A program made the position numbers and the translations under genes. Below are positions 1 to 6,647 of a stretch of 8,254 nt of DNA, in pieces (position 1 is the stretch's first letter; each line of letters opens with the position of its first letter). The notes below the pieces were generated by a model. It was not told the DNA's origin. It saw only the letters and a list, made by a program, of their open reading frames with translations, and searched no databases. This DNA is from Zhengella sp041738295. Its GTDB lineage: Bacteria > Pseudomonadota > Alphaproteobacteria > Rhizobiales > Rhizobiaceae. Location: assembly GCA_041738295.1 (NCBI GenBank), contig JBGSQC010000308.1:1-8254 (forward strand). The letters run 5' to 3'.

Positions 1-469
1 GGAGCTCCACAAATCCGGCGTGCGTGTTCGCATGATCGGTGAACGGTCTGGGCTTGCCGCGGATATCCGAGCCTTGATCGAGGATGCCGAAGCACTGACG
101 CGTGCTAACACGGCACTGACCCTCATCATCGCCTTCAACTACGGTTCACGCGATGAGATCACCCGGGCGGTGTCCCGGATCGCGGCCAAAGTGGCAGACG
201 GCACGCTGGATCCCGACAGGATCACCCAGGAGACCGTCTCCGCCCATCTTGATACTGCGGGAATTCCTGATCCCGAACTGGTCATCCGCACCAGCGGCGA
301 GCTTCGCTTGTCCAATTTCCTGCTTTGGCAATCGGCCTATGCGGAATTCGTCTTTCCCGATTGCTACTGGCCGGATTTCGGCGAAGATCACCTTGCCAGC
401 GCGCTGCGGGAGTTCTCCCGGCGTGAACGCCGCTTCGGCGGTGTTGGCGAAAAGGATGTCGCCCTATGA
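1..469 (+). CDS. uppS: Undecaprenyl diphosphate synthase (isoprenyl transferase), 5'-truncated
   Basis: This cytoplasmic cis-prenyltransferase condenses isopentenyl diphosphate units onto farnesyl diphosphate, making the C55 carrier lipid for peptidoglycan and surface polysaccharides. The window opens inside the gene: the frame is open from base 2 and about 155 C-terminal codons are visible, against roughly 240-250 residues for the family. The N-terminal part with the catalytic Asp is therefore outside. Visible family blocks are GVRVRMIGE near the start, FNYGSRDEI, and the IRTSGE-x-RLSNFLLWQ-x-AYAE block (about 284-346 nt). That block carries the two Arg, the Ser and the Glu that correspond to the IPP/Mg-binding residues of E. 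coli UppS. The WPDF and RRERRFGG C-terminal motifs follow. The stop TGA overlaps the cdsA start in an ATGA, so translational coupling is likely. The family assignment is secure; only the missing 5' end limits the entry. Confidence 0.96.
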   Translation, partial: ELHKSGVRVRMIGERSGLAADIRALIEDAEALTRANTALTLIIAFNYGSRDEITRAVSRIAAKVADGTLDPDRITQETVSAHLDTAGIPDPELVIRTSGELRLSNFLLWQSAYAEFVFPDCYWPDFGEDHLASALREFSRRERRFGGVGEKDVAL

Positions 470-1290
470 GCAATCTGGCGCTGCGGGTCATCTCGGCCAT
501 TGTGCTCCTTGCCGCAGTGCTGCCGCTCACCTGGTTTGGCGGAACCGGTTTTGCCATACTGTGCGCCGTGGTGGCGCTTGCCTGCCTCTATGAATGGCTG
601 GAGATGCACAAGGGCCGCATCAGCCGCATGCTTGAGCTGGGCAGCTGGGCCGTGATGCTGGTGGCTGCCGCCGCCATCGTGATGGGTGCGCCCGCGCTTT
701 CCATCCTGTTCTATCTCGTGCTGGCTGCCGCTGCCTTTGGTGTGGCGGGTTCAATCACGGGAAGCGGCTGGTCTGCCGGGGTCGGGATTGCCTATGCCGG
801 CATTCCGGCCGTTGCGCTTGCAAAGCTGCGAGGCTCCGGCATGGAAGGCCTTGCGGCGGTGCTGTTCCTGTTTGCTGCCGTCTGGGTGACTGATATTCTT
901 GCCTATTTCACCGGGCGCGCAATTGGCGGGCCTAAACTTGCCCCTTCGATTTCTCCGGGCAAGACGTGGTCGGGTGCTATTGGCGGCGCCGTCGGGGCTG
1001 TGCTTGCTGCCACGGCTGTCGCTGCTGCATTTACAGGTTCTTTGGATTGGCGCCATGGACTGCTGGCGCTTGTGGTGTCGGTCGGGTCGCAGATCGGCGA
1101 CTTGTTTGAGTCATCCATCAAGCGGCAAACCGGCGTGAAGGATTCGTCTCAGCTGATTCCTGGCCATGGCGGCGTGCTGGACAGGGTCGATGGCCTTGTT
1201 GCAGGCGCAGTGCTGCTATACCTGTGGGGTGCCTTGCTTGCCTCCCCTGATTCACCGGCTACCGGGCTGTTTCCCGCGCTTGCCGGATAG
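466..1290 (+). CDS. cdsA: Phosphatidate cytidylyltransferase (CDP-diglyceride synthase)
   Basis: CdsA is an integral inner-membrane enzyme that converts phosphatidic acid and CTP to CDP-diacylglycerol, the precursor of all major phospholipids. The 274-residue product has the usual family length. It is mostly hydrophobic, with several membrane segments (about residues 7-40, 60-95, 105-120, 128-148, 170-190, 196-212 and 243-260). The family signature lies at residues 216-242: S-x-I-K-R, then K225-D226, H234-G235-G236 and D239-R-V-D242, which includes the metal/CTP-binding acidic residues. SISPGKTWSGAIGG (161-174) is a second conserved block. The start is ATG 466, overlapping the uppS stop by 4 nt, with an AAAGGA ribosome binding site at 451-456 placed 9 nt upstream. 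In E. coli dxr and rseP lie close by; here dxr is absent and rseP follows directly. Function is inferred from the complete signature with high confidence. Confidence 0.96.
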   Translation: MSNLALRVISAIVLLAAVLPLTWFGGTGFAILCAVVALACLYEWLEMHKGRISRMLELGSWAVMLVAAAAIVMGAPALSILFYLVLAAAAFGVAGSITGSGWSAGVGIAYAGIPAVALAKLRGSGMEGLAAVLFLFAAVWVTDILAYFTGRAIGGPKLAPSISPGKTWSGAIGGAVGAVLAATAVAAAFTGSLDWRHGLLALVVSVGSQIGDLFESSIKRQTGVKDSSQLIPGHGGVLDRVDGLVAGAVLLYLWGALLASPDSPATGLFPALAG

Positions 1291-1353
1291 TCGGGGCGGC
1301 CCGGCCGAATTGGCAAACCGCCCGCACCATCAACGGAAATGTCAGGAGACAGT

Positions 1354-2496
1354 GTGATCGACGCCGTGACAGGATTTTTCAGCACTGACGGCCTTTTGGT
1401 CGGCACGCTCATTCCTTTCCTCTTCGTGCTGACTGTTGTTGTCTTCGTGCACGAAATGGGCCATTACCTCGTTGGCCGCTGGTGCGGAATCGGCGTGAAG
1501 GCCTTTTCGGTCGGATTCGGGCCCGAGCTGTTTGGCTTCAACGACCGCCATGGCACCCGCTGGAAGCTGAGCGCCATTCCGCTTGGCGGCTATGTCAAAT
1601 TCCTGGGCGACATGAACGCGACGAGCGTGCAGCCGGACGAAGAAGAACTGGAACGGCTGACGCCGGCAGAACTGAAACGCGCGTTTCACACCCAGCCCGT
1701 CTGGAAGCGGTTCCTCACGGTTCTCGCAGGGCCGGTAGCCAATTTCATCCTGACAATCGTGGTTTTTTCGGTGCTGTTTGCCGCCTATGGCCGCTTTGTC
1801 GCTGATCCGCTGGTGGGATCAGTGACTCCGGGTAGCCCGGCCGCAGAGGCCGGGTTTGAGCCGGGCGACCGCTTCGTCTCCATGGATGGAGTGGCCATCT
1901 CGGATTTCAACGCCATTCAGCGCCATGTGACTGCGCGCGGGGGTGATCCGATCCGCTTTGTCGTCGAGCGCGCTGGCAAACAGGTGGACCTGACGGTGGT
2001 ACCGCTGATCACTGAAACCAAGGATCCGCTCGGCAACACGGTCAAGCGCGCGATGATCGGCATTGCAGCCGATGCTTCGCCAGAAAATGCTCGCCTGGTG
2101 GAGATGAGTGCGCCGGAGGCTGTCGGCAGGGCTTTCTCCGAAACGGGTTACATCATCGTCCAGACCGGTAACTTCTTCAAACGGCTTGTCATGGGGCGTG
2201 AAGACAAGTGCCAGCTGGGCGGACCGGTCAAGATTGCCGACATGGCCGGAAAAGCGGCAAAAAAAGGCTTCGACTGGCTGGTGCGGCTTGTTGCACTTTT
2301 GTCGGTAGGCATCGGTATTTTGAACCTTATGCCGATCCCGCCCCTTGATGGGGGGCACCTGATGTTCTACGCCATTGAAACGATTCAGGGACGGCCCGTT
2401 GCGGAACGCGCCATGGAATATGTGTATCGCGCGGGTTTCCTTGTGGTGATGCTTTTCATGGGCTTTGTGTTCTGGAATGATCTGTTCGGGTGCTGA
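1354..2496 (+). CDS. rseP: RseP/MmpA-type site-2 intramembrane zinc metalloprotease
   Basis: This M50 family site-2 protease cuts membrane-spanning substrates within the inner membrane. Relatives release the sigma-E anti-sigma factor (E. coli RseP) or degrade remnant peptides such as PodJ (Caulobacter MmpA). With the start used here (380 residues) the zinc motif HEMGH is at 33-37 inside the first membrane helix. It is followed by GIGVKAFSVGFGP, a GPVAN motif at 126-130 in the second helix, one PDZ domain (about 150-220, with GSPAAEAGFEPGDRF), and NLMPIPPLDGGH at 324-335 with the third zinc ligand D332. A last helix closes the protein. E. coli RseP (about 450 aa) has two PDZ domains; the shorter one-PDZ form is usual in alphaproteobacteria. 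I chose GTG 1354 because GGAG at 1345-1348 sits 5 nt before it. ATG 1339 is in frame, adds five residues, and has only a weak upstream ribosome binding site. The physiological substrate cannot be read from the sequence. Confidence 0.95.
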   Translation: MIDAVTGFFSTDGLLVGTLIPFLFVLTVVVFVHEMGHYLVGRWCGIGVKAFSVGFGPELFGFNDRHGTRWKLSAIPLGGYVKFLGDMNATSVQPDEEELERLTPAELKRAFHTQPVWKRFLTVLAGPVANFILTIVVFSVLFAAYGRFVADPLVGSVTPGSPAAEAGFEPGDRFVSMDGVAISDFNAIQRHVTARGGDPIRFVVERAGKQVDLTVVPLITETKDPLGNTVKRAMIGIAADASPENARLVEMSAPEAVGRAFSETGYIIVQTGNFFKRLVMGREDKCQLGGPVKIADMAGKAAKKGFDWLVRLVALLSVGIGILNLMPIPPLDGGHLMFYAIETIQGRPVAERAMEYVYRAGFLVVMLFMGFVFWNDLFGC

Positions 2497-2542
2497 GGAA
2501 AACAGGGGAAGACAGACGGCGGCTTCATGCGGCGTTTACCAT

Positions 2543-2552
2543 GTTTGCAAAC
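2543..2552. repeat. Perfect 10-bp palindrome upstream of bamA
   Basis: GTTTGCAAAC reads identically on both strands and lies 2 nt before a second inverted repeat (2555-2574). Adjacent dyads in a promoter-containing gap suggest a protein-binding site, but a 10-bp palindrome can also arise by chance. No regulator is recognised. Confidence 0.35.
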
Positions 2553-2554
2553 TT

Positions 2555-2574
2555 GCGTGACCGGAATGTCACGC
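2555..2574. repeat. Inverted repeat GCGTGAC-N6-GTCACGC (operator or weak terminator)
   Basis: Two perfect 7-nt arms (2555-2561 and 2568-2574) flank a 6-nt loop, CGGAAT. The repeat lies 58 nt after the rseP stop. As RNA it would form a GC-rich hairpin, but the following bases (GTTTCGG) contain only three Ts, so it is a poor intrinsic terminator. Its short symmetric arms also fit a dimeric DNA-binding site. The two readings cannot be separated from the sequence. Confidence 0.4.
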
Positions 2575-2585
2575 GTTTCGGATTA

Positions 2586-2601
2586 GTAAATGCAAATTAA
2601 C
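2586..2601 (+). promoter_or_regulatory. CtrA-like motif GTAA-N7-TTAAC
   Basis: GTAA at 2586-2589 and TTAAC at 2597-2601 are separated by exactly 7 nt. This matches the alphaproteobacterial CtrA consensus TTAA-N7-TTAA at seven of eight positions, with the frequently seen trailing C. It sits about 110-125 nt before the bamA start. The spacing match is seen directly; binding by CtrA is inference, and the local AT-richness raises the chance of a random hit. Confidence 0.25.
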
Positions 2602-2666
2602 GCAAAGCCTTGCTTGTAGAGAAAATACGGGTAAGACGGTATCGGATAACGGCCGTGTTGCCCGGT

Positions 2667-2691
2667 TTTCTCGCCTGGGGACTCCGAGAAA
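2667..2691 (+). promoter_or_regulatory. Stem-loop in the bamA 5' leader, next to the ribosome binding site
   Basis: Perfectly complementary arms TTTCTCG (2667-2673) and CGAGAAA (2685-2691) enclose an 11-nt loop. The 3' arm ends 2 nt before the AAGG ribosome-binding core (2694-2697). In mRNA this would place a hairpin against the bamA translation start region, so it could affect ribosome loading or transcript stability. The pairing is seen in the sequence; a regulatory role is inference. Confidence 0.35.
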
Positions 2692-2709
2692 TAAAGGTAA
2701 GTGGACCTG

Positions 2710-5073
2710 ATGAAGGCTTCATACAGACTTAAAAACGCCGTTTCGGCAGTGGCACTGTCGGCCGGTTTCGTCATTCCTTCGGCGCTCGCTCTTCAGCTTG
2801 CCACGACGGCGATTGTCGAGGCGGCAGTAGTCAGCTCCATTCAGGTGCGCGGCAATACTCGTGTCGAAGCCGAAACGATCCGCTCCTATATCGGTATCCA
2901 GCCGGGCAAGAACTTTGGTCCCGTCGAGATTGATGAGGCCGTGAAGCGGCTGTTCTCCACCGGTCTGTTCTCTGATGTGTCGATCAATCAGTCCGGTTCG
3001 GTCCTTGTCGTGCAGGTGGCCGAATACCAGGTGGTCAACCAGGTCCTTTTCCAGGGCAACAAGAAGATCAAGGATGACGTGCTGGCTGGTCGCGTTCAGA
3101 CCCAGCCGCGGTCTCCCTACATGCCGTCGACACTCGAGAACGATGTTCAGTCGGTTCGCGAAGCCTATCGCAATATCGGCCGCTCGGATGCCATCATCAC
3201 CACCGAAATCATGCAGGTTGGCGACAACCGCGTGAATGTTGTTTTCAACATCCAGGAAGGCGGTCGCACCAAGATTGCGTCGATCGACTTCGTCGGCAAC
3301 AATGCGTTTTCTGATCGCCGTTTGGCAGATGTGATCTCCACCAAGAAGTCAAACTTGGTGTCGTTCCTGATGCGCGATGACGTCTATGACGAGGCCCGCC
3401 TGCGTGCTGACGAGGAAGCGCTGCGCCGTTTCTACTACAATCGCGGCTATGCTGATTTCCGCGTCATCTCGTCCAATGCCACTCTCAATGAGACCGAAAA
3501 CAAGTATACGGTCACGATCGAAGTGGAGGAGGGCGAGCGCTACACCTTCGGTGAGGTGGCTGTCGAAAGCTCCATTCCCGGCGTCAATTCCGAGGAACTG
3601 GCTCGCAAGATCAAGTCCCGCCAGGGCAAGGTCTACAGCGCCAAGGACGTGGAAAATTCGCTTCTCGGCATCACCGAGGAAGTGGCCGGATCGGGCTATG
3701 CCTTCGCAACGGTAACCCCGCGTGGCGACCGCGACTTTGCCAATCGCACGATTTCGGTCGTCTATGCGGTTGACCAGGGACCGCGCACCTATGTCGAGCG
3801 TATCGAGATCCGTGGCAACAACCGCACGCGTGACTATGTCATCCGCCGTGAATTCGACGTGGCCGAAGGCGATGCCTTCAACCAGGTCCTGATCCAGCGC
3901 GCCAAGCGCCGCCTTGATGACACCGAGTATTTCGAGACCGTCAACATTTCGACCCAGCAGGGCTCGGAAGCTGACCAGGTCGTCGTGATCGTTGACGTCA
4001 AGGAAAAGGCAACCGGTGAATTCTCCATCGGTGCCGGCTACACGACCGGCGGCACCAATCCCGGCCCGCAGATCCAGCTGTCGCTGACCGAGCGCAACTT
4101 CCTCGGCCGTGGCCAGTATGTGAAGCTGGCAGTTGGTGGAGGCAAGGACAGCCGAGATTATTCGATCTCCTTCACCGAGCCCTATTTCCTTGGTCGCCGT
4201 ATTGCTGCCGGTTTTGACTTCTCGCGCGCAACGCGTGACGACACGACCTACAACAGCGAGATTACTGCCGGTACGGTTCGCTTTGGCCTGCCGATCACCG
4301 AGGCCCTGTCGGTGACGCTCGCCTACAATCTGTCGAGCGAAAAATACACGCGCAACAAGACCAAAGCTGGTGTGCCGGTCGGCAACATCCCGCTTGCAAC
4401 GCAGGACGCGATCAACAACAGCCCGTGGATCAAGTCTTCTGTGTCGTCGACGCTGGCCTACAACACGATCGATAACATGAAGGACCCGCGCAACGGTATC
4501 TATGCGACCTTCACTTCCGAATTTGCCGGTCTTGGCGGCGATGCGAAGTATGTGAAGCTGACCACGCGCGGCCAGTATTACCAGACACTTCAGGAAGAAA
4601 TGGGCCTCGTCGGCCTCCTGACTGCGGGTGCCGGTTACATCGCTCCCTATGGCAGCAACAAGGTGCGCCAGTTTGACCTGTTCCAGTCGTCCGACCGGAT
4701 CATCCGTGGCTTTGCAGCCAACGGCATCGGCCCGTGGCAGACAAAGGGTGGCACCCGTTACGACCATATTGGCGGTTCGACCTATCTGCATGCCAGTGCT
4801 GAAATGCAGTTCCCGATGCCGGTCTTCCCTGAAAGCTTCGGCCTGCGCGGCGCAGTTTTTGCCGATATCGGCACGGTTTACGGCTTGCCGTACAAGAACC
4901 GCAACTTTGCCGGTGCCAACGGGACCGGAATGGAATGGCGCTCTTCGGCTGGTGCATCGATCATCTGGCAGTCGCCCTTTGGTCCGCTGCGCGTCGATTA
5001 TGCTATCCCGCTCATGAAGAACAAGCGTGACATCGTCGAGAACTTCAACTTCGGCATCTCCGGCCGCTTCTGA
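2710..5073 (+). CDS. bamA: Outer membrane protein assembly factor BamA (Omp85)
   Basis: BamA is the essential outer-membrane insertase of the BAM complex and folds beta-barrel proteins delivered by periplasmic chaperones. From ATG 2710 the protein has 787 residues, normal for the family. It has a long signal peptide (MKASYRLKNAVSAVALSAG, likely cut near V36-E-A38), then five POTRA domains (about 40-107, 108-184, 185-278, 279-361 and 362-435), each with a G-N or similar turn. A 16-strand barrel region runs from about 437 to 787. The barrel shows LTERNFLGRGQ, FTEPYFLGRR, the loop-6 motif IRGF at 665-668 (VRGF in many homologues) and a terminal beta-signal ending in GISGRF with C-terminal Phe. 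GTG 2701 is an in-frame alternative adding three residues, but ATG 2710 matches the basic signal-peptide start recalled for rhizobial BamA. No skp lies between it and lpxD, unlike in E. coli. Paired hairpins follow the stop. Confidence 0.97.
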   Translation: MKASYRLKNAVSAVALSAGFVIPSALALQLATTAIVEAAVVSSIQVRGNTRVEAETIRSYIGIQPGKNFGPVEIDEAVKRLFSTGLFSDVSINQSGSVLVVQVAEYQVVNQVLFQGNKKIKDDVLAGRVQTQPRSPYMPSTLENDVQSVREAYRNIGRSDAIITTEIMQVGDNRVNVVFNIQEGGRTKIASIDFVGNNAFSDRRLADVISTKKSNLVSFLMRDDVYDEARLRADEEALRRFYYNRGYADFRVISSNATLNETENKYTVTIEVEEGERYTFGEVAVESSIPGVNSEELARKIKSRQGKVYSAKDVENSLLGITEEVAGSGYAFATVTPRGDRDFANRTISVVYAVDQGPRTYVERIEIRGNNRTRDYVIRREFDVAEGDAFNQVLIQRAKRRLDDTEYFETVNISTQQGSEADQVVVIVDVKEKATGEFSIGAGYTTGGTNPGPQIQLSLTERNFLGRGQYVKLAVGGGKDSRDYSISFTEPYFLGRRIAAGFDFSRATRDDTTYNSEITAGTVRFGLPITEALSVTLAYNLSSEKYTRNKTKAGVPVGNIPLATQDAINNSPWIKSSVSSTLAYNTIDNMKDPRNGIYATFTSEFAGLGGDAKYVKLTTRGQYYQTLQEEMGLVGLLTAGAGYIAPYGSNKVRQFDLFQSSDRIIRGFAANGIGPWQTKGGTRYDHIGGSTYLHASAEMQFPMPVFPESFGLRGAVFADIGTVYGLPYKNRNFAGANGTGMEWRSSAGASIIWQSPFGPLRVDYAIPLMKNKRDIVENFNFGISGRF

Positions 5074-5081
5074 GCGGCCGG
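5060..5081 (+). promoter_or_regulatory. GC-rich hairpin spanning the bamA stop codon
   Basis: Arms CCGGCCGCT (5060-5068) and AGCGGCCGG (5073-5081) are perfectly complementary over 9 bp around a 4-nt loop that contains most of the TGA stop. Translating ribosomes would unfold it. It could protect the bamA 3' end or take part in alternative pairing with the next hairpin, since GGCCGG occurs at both 5076-5081 and 5097-5102. The structure is seen directly; a role is inferred. Confidence 0.45.
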
Positions 5082-5084
5082 GTC

Positions 5085-5118
5085 GGGCACCGGTTTGGCC
5101 GGTGCCCTGAAGGTTTTT
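5085..5118 (+). promoter_or_regulatory. Hairpin before lpxD, possible attenuator or processing element
   Basis: GGGCACCGG (5085-5093) and CCGGTGCCC (5099-5107) form a perfect 9-bp stem with a TTTGG loop. Five Ts follow at 5114-5118, but 6 nt intervene, so this is not a canonical intrinsic terminator. The stem ends directly against TGAAGG (5108-5113), the lpxD ribosome binding site. Partial termination, RNA processing or modulation of lpxD translation are all possible. Full termination is unlikely because no room remains for another promoter between the hairpin and lpxD. Confidence 0.45.
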
Positions 5119-5120
5119 GC

Positions 5121-6182
5121 ATGACAGAACCGGTTTTCTTTCCTTCCGTGCGGACCTGGTCGCTGGAGGAGCTTGCTGCTGCGAGCAATTCCGAGCTTCG
5201 GCTGAACGGTGCTGCGGCTGACCGGTCCATTTCTTCCGTTGCGCAGGCAAGGGATGCCGGGGCCGCTCAGCTGGCTTTTGTCGAAGGGAAGAAGAACAAA
5301 GGGCTGCTTGGCGATTTGCGGGCTGGCCTGGTGCTCGTCTCCGATGACATGAGCGGCGATGTGCCGTCCGGTGTGGCGATTCTCGTCAATGGAAGGCCTT
5401 ATCCTGCCTTCGCCCGGCTTGCCCGAATGATGCATGCCAGTGCCGTTCACTTTGCACCGCTGACCGGTGAAAACGGTATTTCATCGCGCGCTTTCGTTCA
5501 TTCGTCAGTCAAACTTGAAGCTGGCGTCATCATCGAGGCCGGTGCTGTCGTGTCAGCCAATGTCGCCATCGGTGAGGGCACGGTCATCGGCCCGAATGCC
5601 GTCATCGGACCCGGGTGCCAGATCGGCAGGGATTGCCGCATCGGAGCAAACGTGACGGTTCAGGCATCACTCATTGGCAATCATGTGATCCTGCATCCCG
5701 GCTGCCAGATCGGCCAGGATGGCTTTGGTTTCGTGCCAGGTGCTGCCGGTCTCGAAAAAGTGCCGCAAATCGGCCGTGTCATCATCCAGGATGATGTTGA
5801 GATCGGGGCAAACAGCACTGTGGATCGCGGCGCTCTTGGCGATACGGTGATTGGCGGCGGAACCAAGATCGACAATCTCGTCCAGATCGGCCACAACGTG
5901 CGGATCGGGCAAAGCTGTGCGATTGCCGCCCATACCGGGATTTCCGGTTCGGCGACCATCGGCAATTATGTCATGCTGGGCGGGCGCGTCGGCATTGCCG
6001 ATCACATCACGCTTGGAGATGGCGCGCAGGTTGCAGCGACGTCCGGGGTGATGAATGACATTCCGGCGGGTGAAAAATGGGCAGGGACGCCTGCGATGCC
6101 GGTCAAGGGGTTTTTCCGGCAGATGGCTTCGTTGAGGGCCTTGTCGGAGTCCACACGCAAGAAGGACGGGAAAGATGGCTGA
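5121..6182 (+). CDS. lpxD: UDP-3-O-(3-hydroxyacyl)glucosamine N-acyltransferase
   Basis: LpxD catalyses the third step of lipid A synthesis, transferring a 3-hydroxyacyl chain from ACP to the 2-amino group of UDP-3-O-acyl-glucosamine in the cytoplasm. The 353-residue product has the family length. It has an N-terminal uridine-binding domain (about 1-110), then a left-handed beta helix of hexapeptide repeats (about 120-310), visible as repeated I-G-x-x-x-x-I units. A C-terminal helical ACP-contacting tail holds GFFRQMASLRAL. HPGCQIGQDGFGF (192-204), NSTVDRGALGDT (231-242) and IDNLVQIGHNVRIG (250-263) are typical. H258 aligns with the catalytic base H239 of E. coli LpxD. The start ATG 5121 has TGAAGG 7 nt upstream, directly after a hairpin. 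The end overlaps fabZ by 8 nt, which points to co-transcription and coupled translation with the acyl-ACP supply gene. Confidence 0.96.
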   Translation: MTEPVFFPSVRTWSLEELAAASNSELRLNGAAADRSISSVAQARDAGAAQLAFVEGKKNKGLLGDLRAGLVLVSDDMSGDVPSGVAILVNGRPYPAFARLARMMHASAVHFAPLTGENGISSRAFVHSSVKLEAGVIIEAGAVVSANVAIGEGTVIGPNAVIGPGCQIGRDCRIGANVTVQASLIGNHVILHPGCQIGQDGFGFVPGAAGLEKVPQIGRVIIQDDVEIGANSTVDRGALGDTVIGGGTKIDNLVQIGHNVRIGQSCAIAAHTGISGSATIGNYVMLGGRVGIADHITLGDGAQVAATSGVMNDIPAGEKWAGTPAMPVKGFFRQMASLRALSESTRKKDGKDG

Positions 6183-6639
6183 TACGCTCGAAACCTTGGA
6201 CATCATGCGCGTTCTGGCGCTTCTGCCGCACCGTTACCCGTTTCTGCTGGTTGATCGTATTATCGAAATTGATGGCGACCGCTCTGCCATCGGCATCAAG
6301 AATGTGACGATCAACGAGCCGCATTTTCAGGGCCATTTTCCGTCTGCACCGGTCATGCCGGGCGTTCTCATCATCGAGGCCATGGCGCAGACAGCGGGTG
6401 CCATTTGCATCAACTCGACATCAGGCAGCGATTCCGCCCCGAGCCTCGTCTATTTCCTCACCATCGACAATGCCAAGTTCCGTAAGCCTGTGGTGCCGGG
6501 TGACCGGCTCGAAATCCATGTGACCAAGCAGAAGCAGCGCGGCAATATCTGGCGCTTTGCCTGCGAGGCCAAGGTGGACGGTGCCAAGGTCGCCGAGGCT
6601 GAAATATCGGCCATGATGTCTGCCAAGATCGAAAAGTGA
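6175..6639 (+). CDS. fabZ: 3-hydroxyacyl-ACP dehydratase FabZ
   Basis: FabZ dehydrates 3-hydroxyacyl-ACP to trans-2-enoyl-ACP in type II fatty-acid elongation. It competes with LpxA and LpxD for 3-hydroxyacyl-ACP, so its place between their genes fits balancing phospholipid against lipid A. The 154-residue single hot-dog-fold protein shows LLPHRYPFLLVDRI (16-29), then HFQGHFPSAPVMPGVLIIEAMAQ (50-72) in the central helix region with the catalytic pair H54 and E68, and the later FRKPVVPGDRLEI block (102-114). The start ATG 6175 lies inside the lpxD end (ATGGCTGA overlap). AAGGA at 6162-6166 gives 8 nt spacing. FabA is excluded by the FabZ-type motif and by the genomic context. Nothing about it is unusual. 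Confidence 0.97.
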   Translation: MADTLETLDIMRVLALLPHRYPFLLVDRIIEIDGDRSAIGIKNVTINEPHFQGHFPSAPVMPGVLIIEAMAQTAGAICINSTSGSDSAPSLVYFLTIDNAKFRKPVVPGDRLEIHVTKQKQRGNIWRFACEAKVDGAKVAEAEISAMMSAKIEK

Positions 6640-6647
6640 CCCTTTGC

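Larger units (their letters stand above)
2497..2709 (+). promoter_or_regulatory. rseP-bamA intergenic region, probable bamA leader/promoter region
   Basis: This is the only long non-coding stretch in the window (about 213 nt), and it is more AT-rich than its neighbours in its middle part. It holds a 10-bp palindrome, a 7-bp inverted repeat, a CtrA-like motif and a 7-bp stem-loop just before the bamA ribosome binding site, each listed separately. A bamA promoter is plausible here because the surrounding junctions are much tighter. A TTGCTT-like -35 at 2610-2615 is visible, but I find no convincing -10 at proper spacing, so I do not call a specific promoter. No coding signal is seen. A short reverse-strand open frame overlapping it lacks recognisable features. 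Confidence 0.5.

Noticed and set aside
1294..1323. GGGCGG/CCGCCC inverted repeat between cdsA and rseP
   Set aside because: The stem is 6 bp with an 18-nt loop and no T-run follows, so it is weak as a terminator and could be chance in GC-rich DNA.
1819..2358. 179-codon open frame on the - strand opposite rseP
   Set aside because: It lies opposite the PDZ and C-terminal catalytic region of a well-supported protease and shows no domain of its own.
2610..2638. TTGCTT -35-like hexamer with TAAGAC as a possible -10
   Set aside because: The -10 match is only three of six and no extended element supports it, so a specific bamA promoter is not called.
2583..2774. 63-codon - strand frame covering the bamA leader
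   Set aside because: It has no clear ribosome binding site or recognisable features and overlaps the bamA signal peptide; the leader is better explained as regulatory sequence.
3349..5250. 633-codon open frame on the - strand opposite bamA
   Set aside because: It is codon-registered with bamA, so its stops would need TTA, CTA or TCA codons in the sense frame, which this GC-biased gene rarely uses. Its translation has no recognisable domain, and bamA has full family features.
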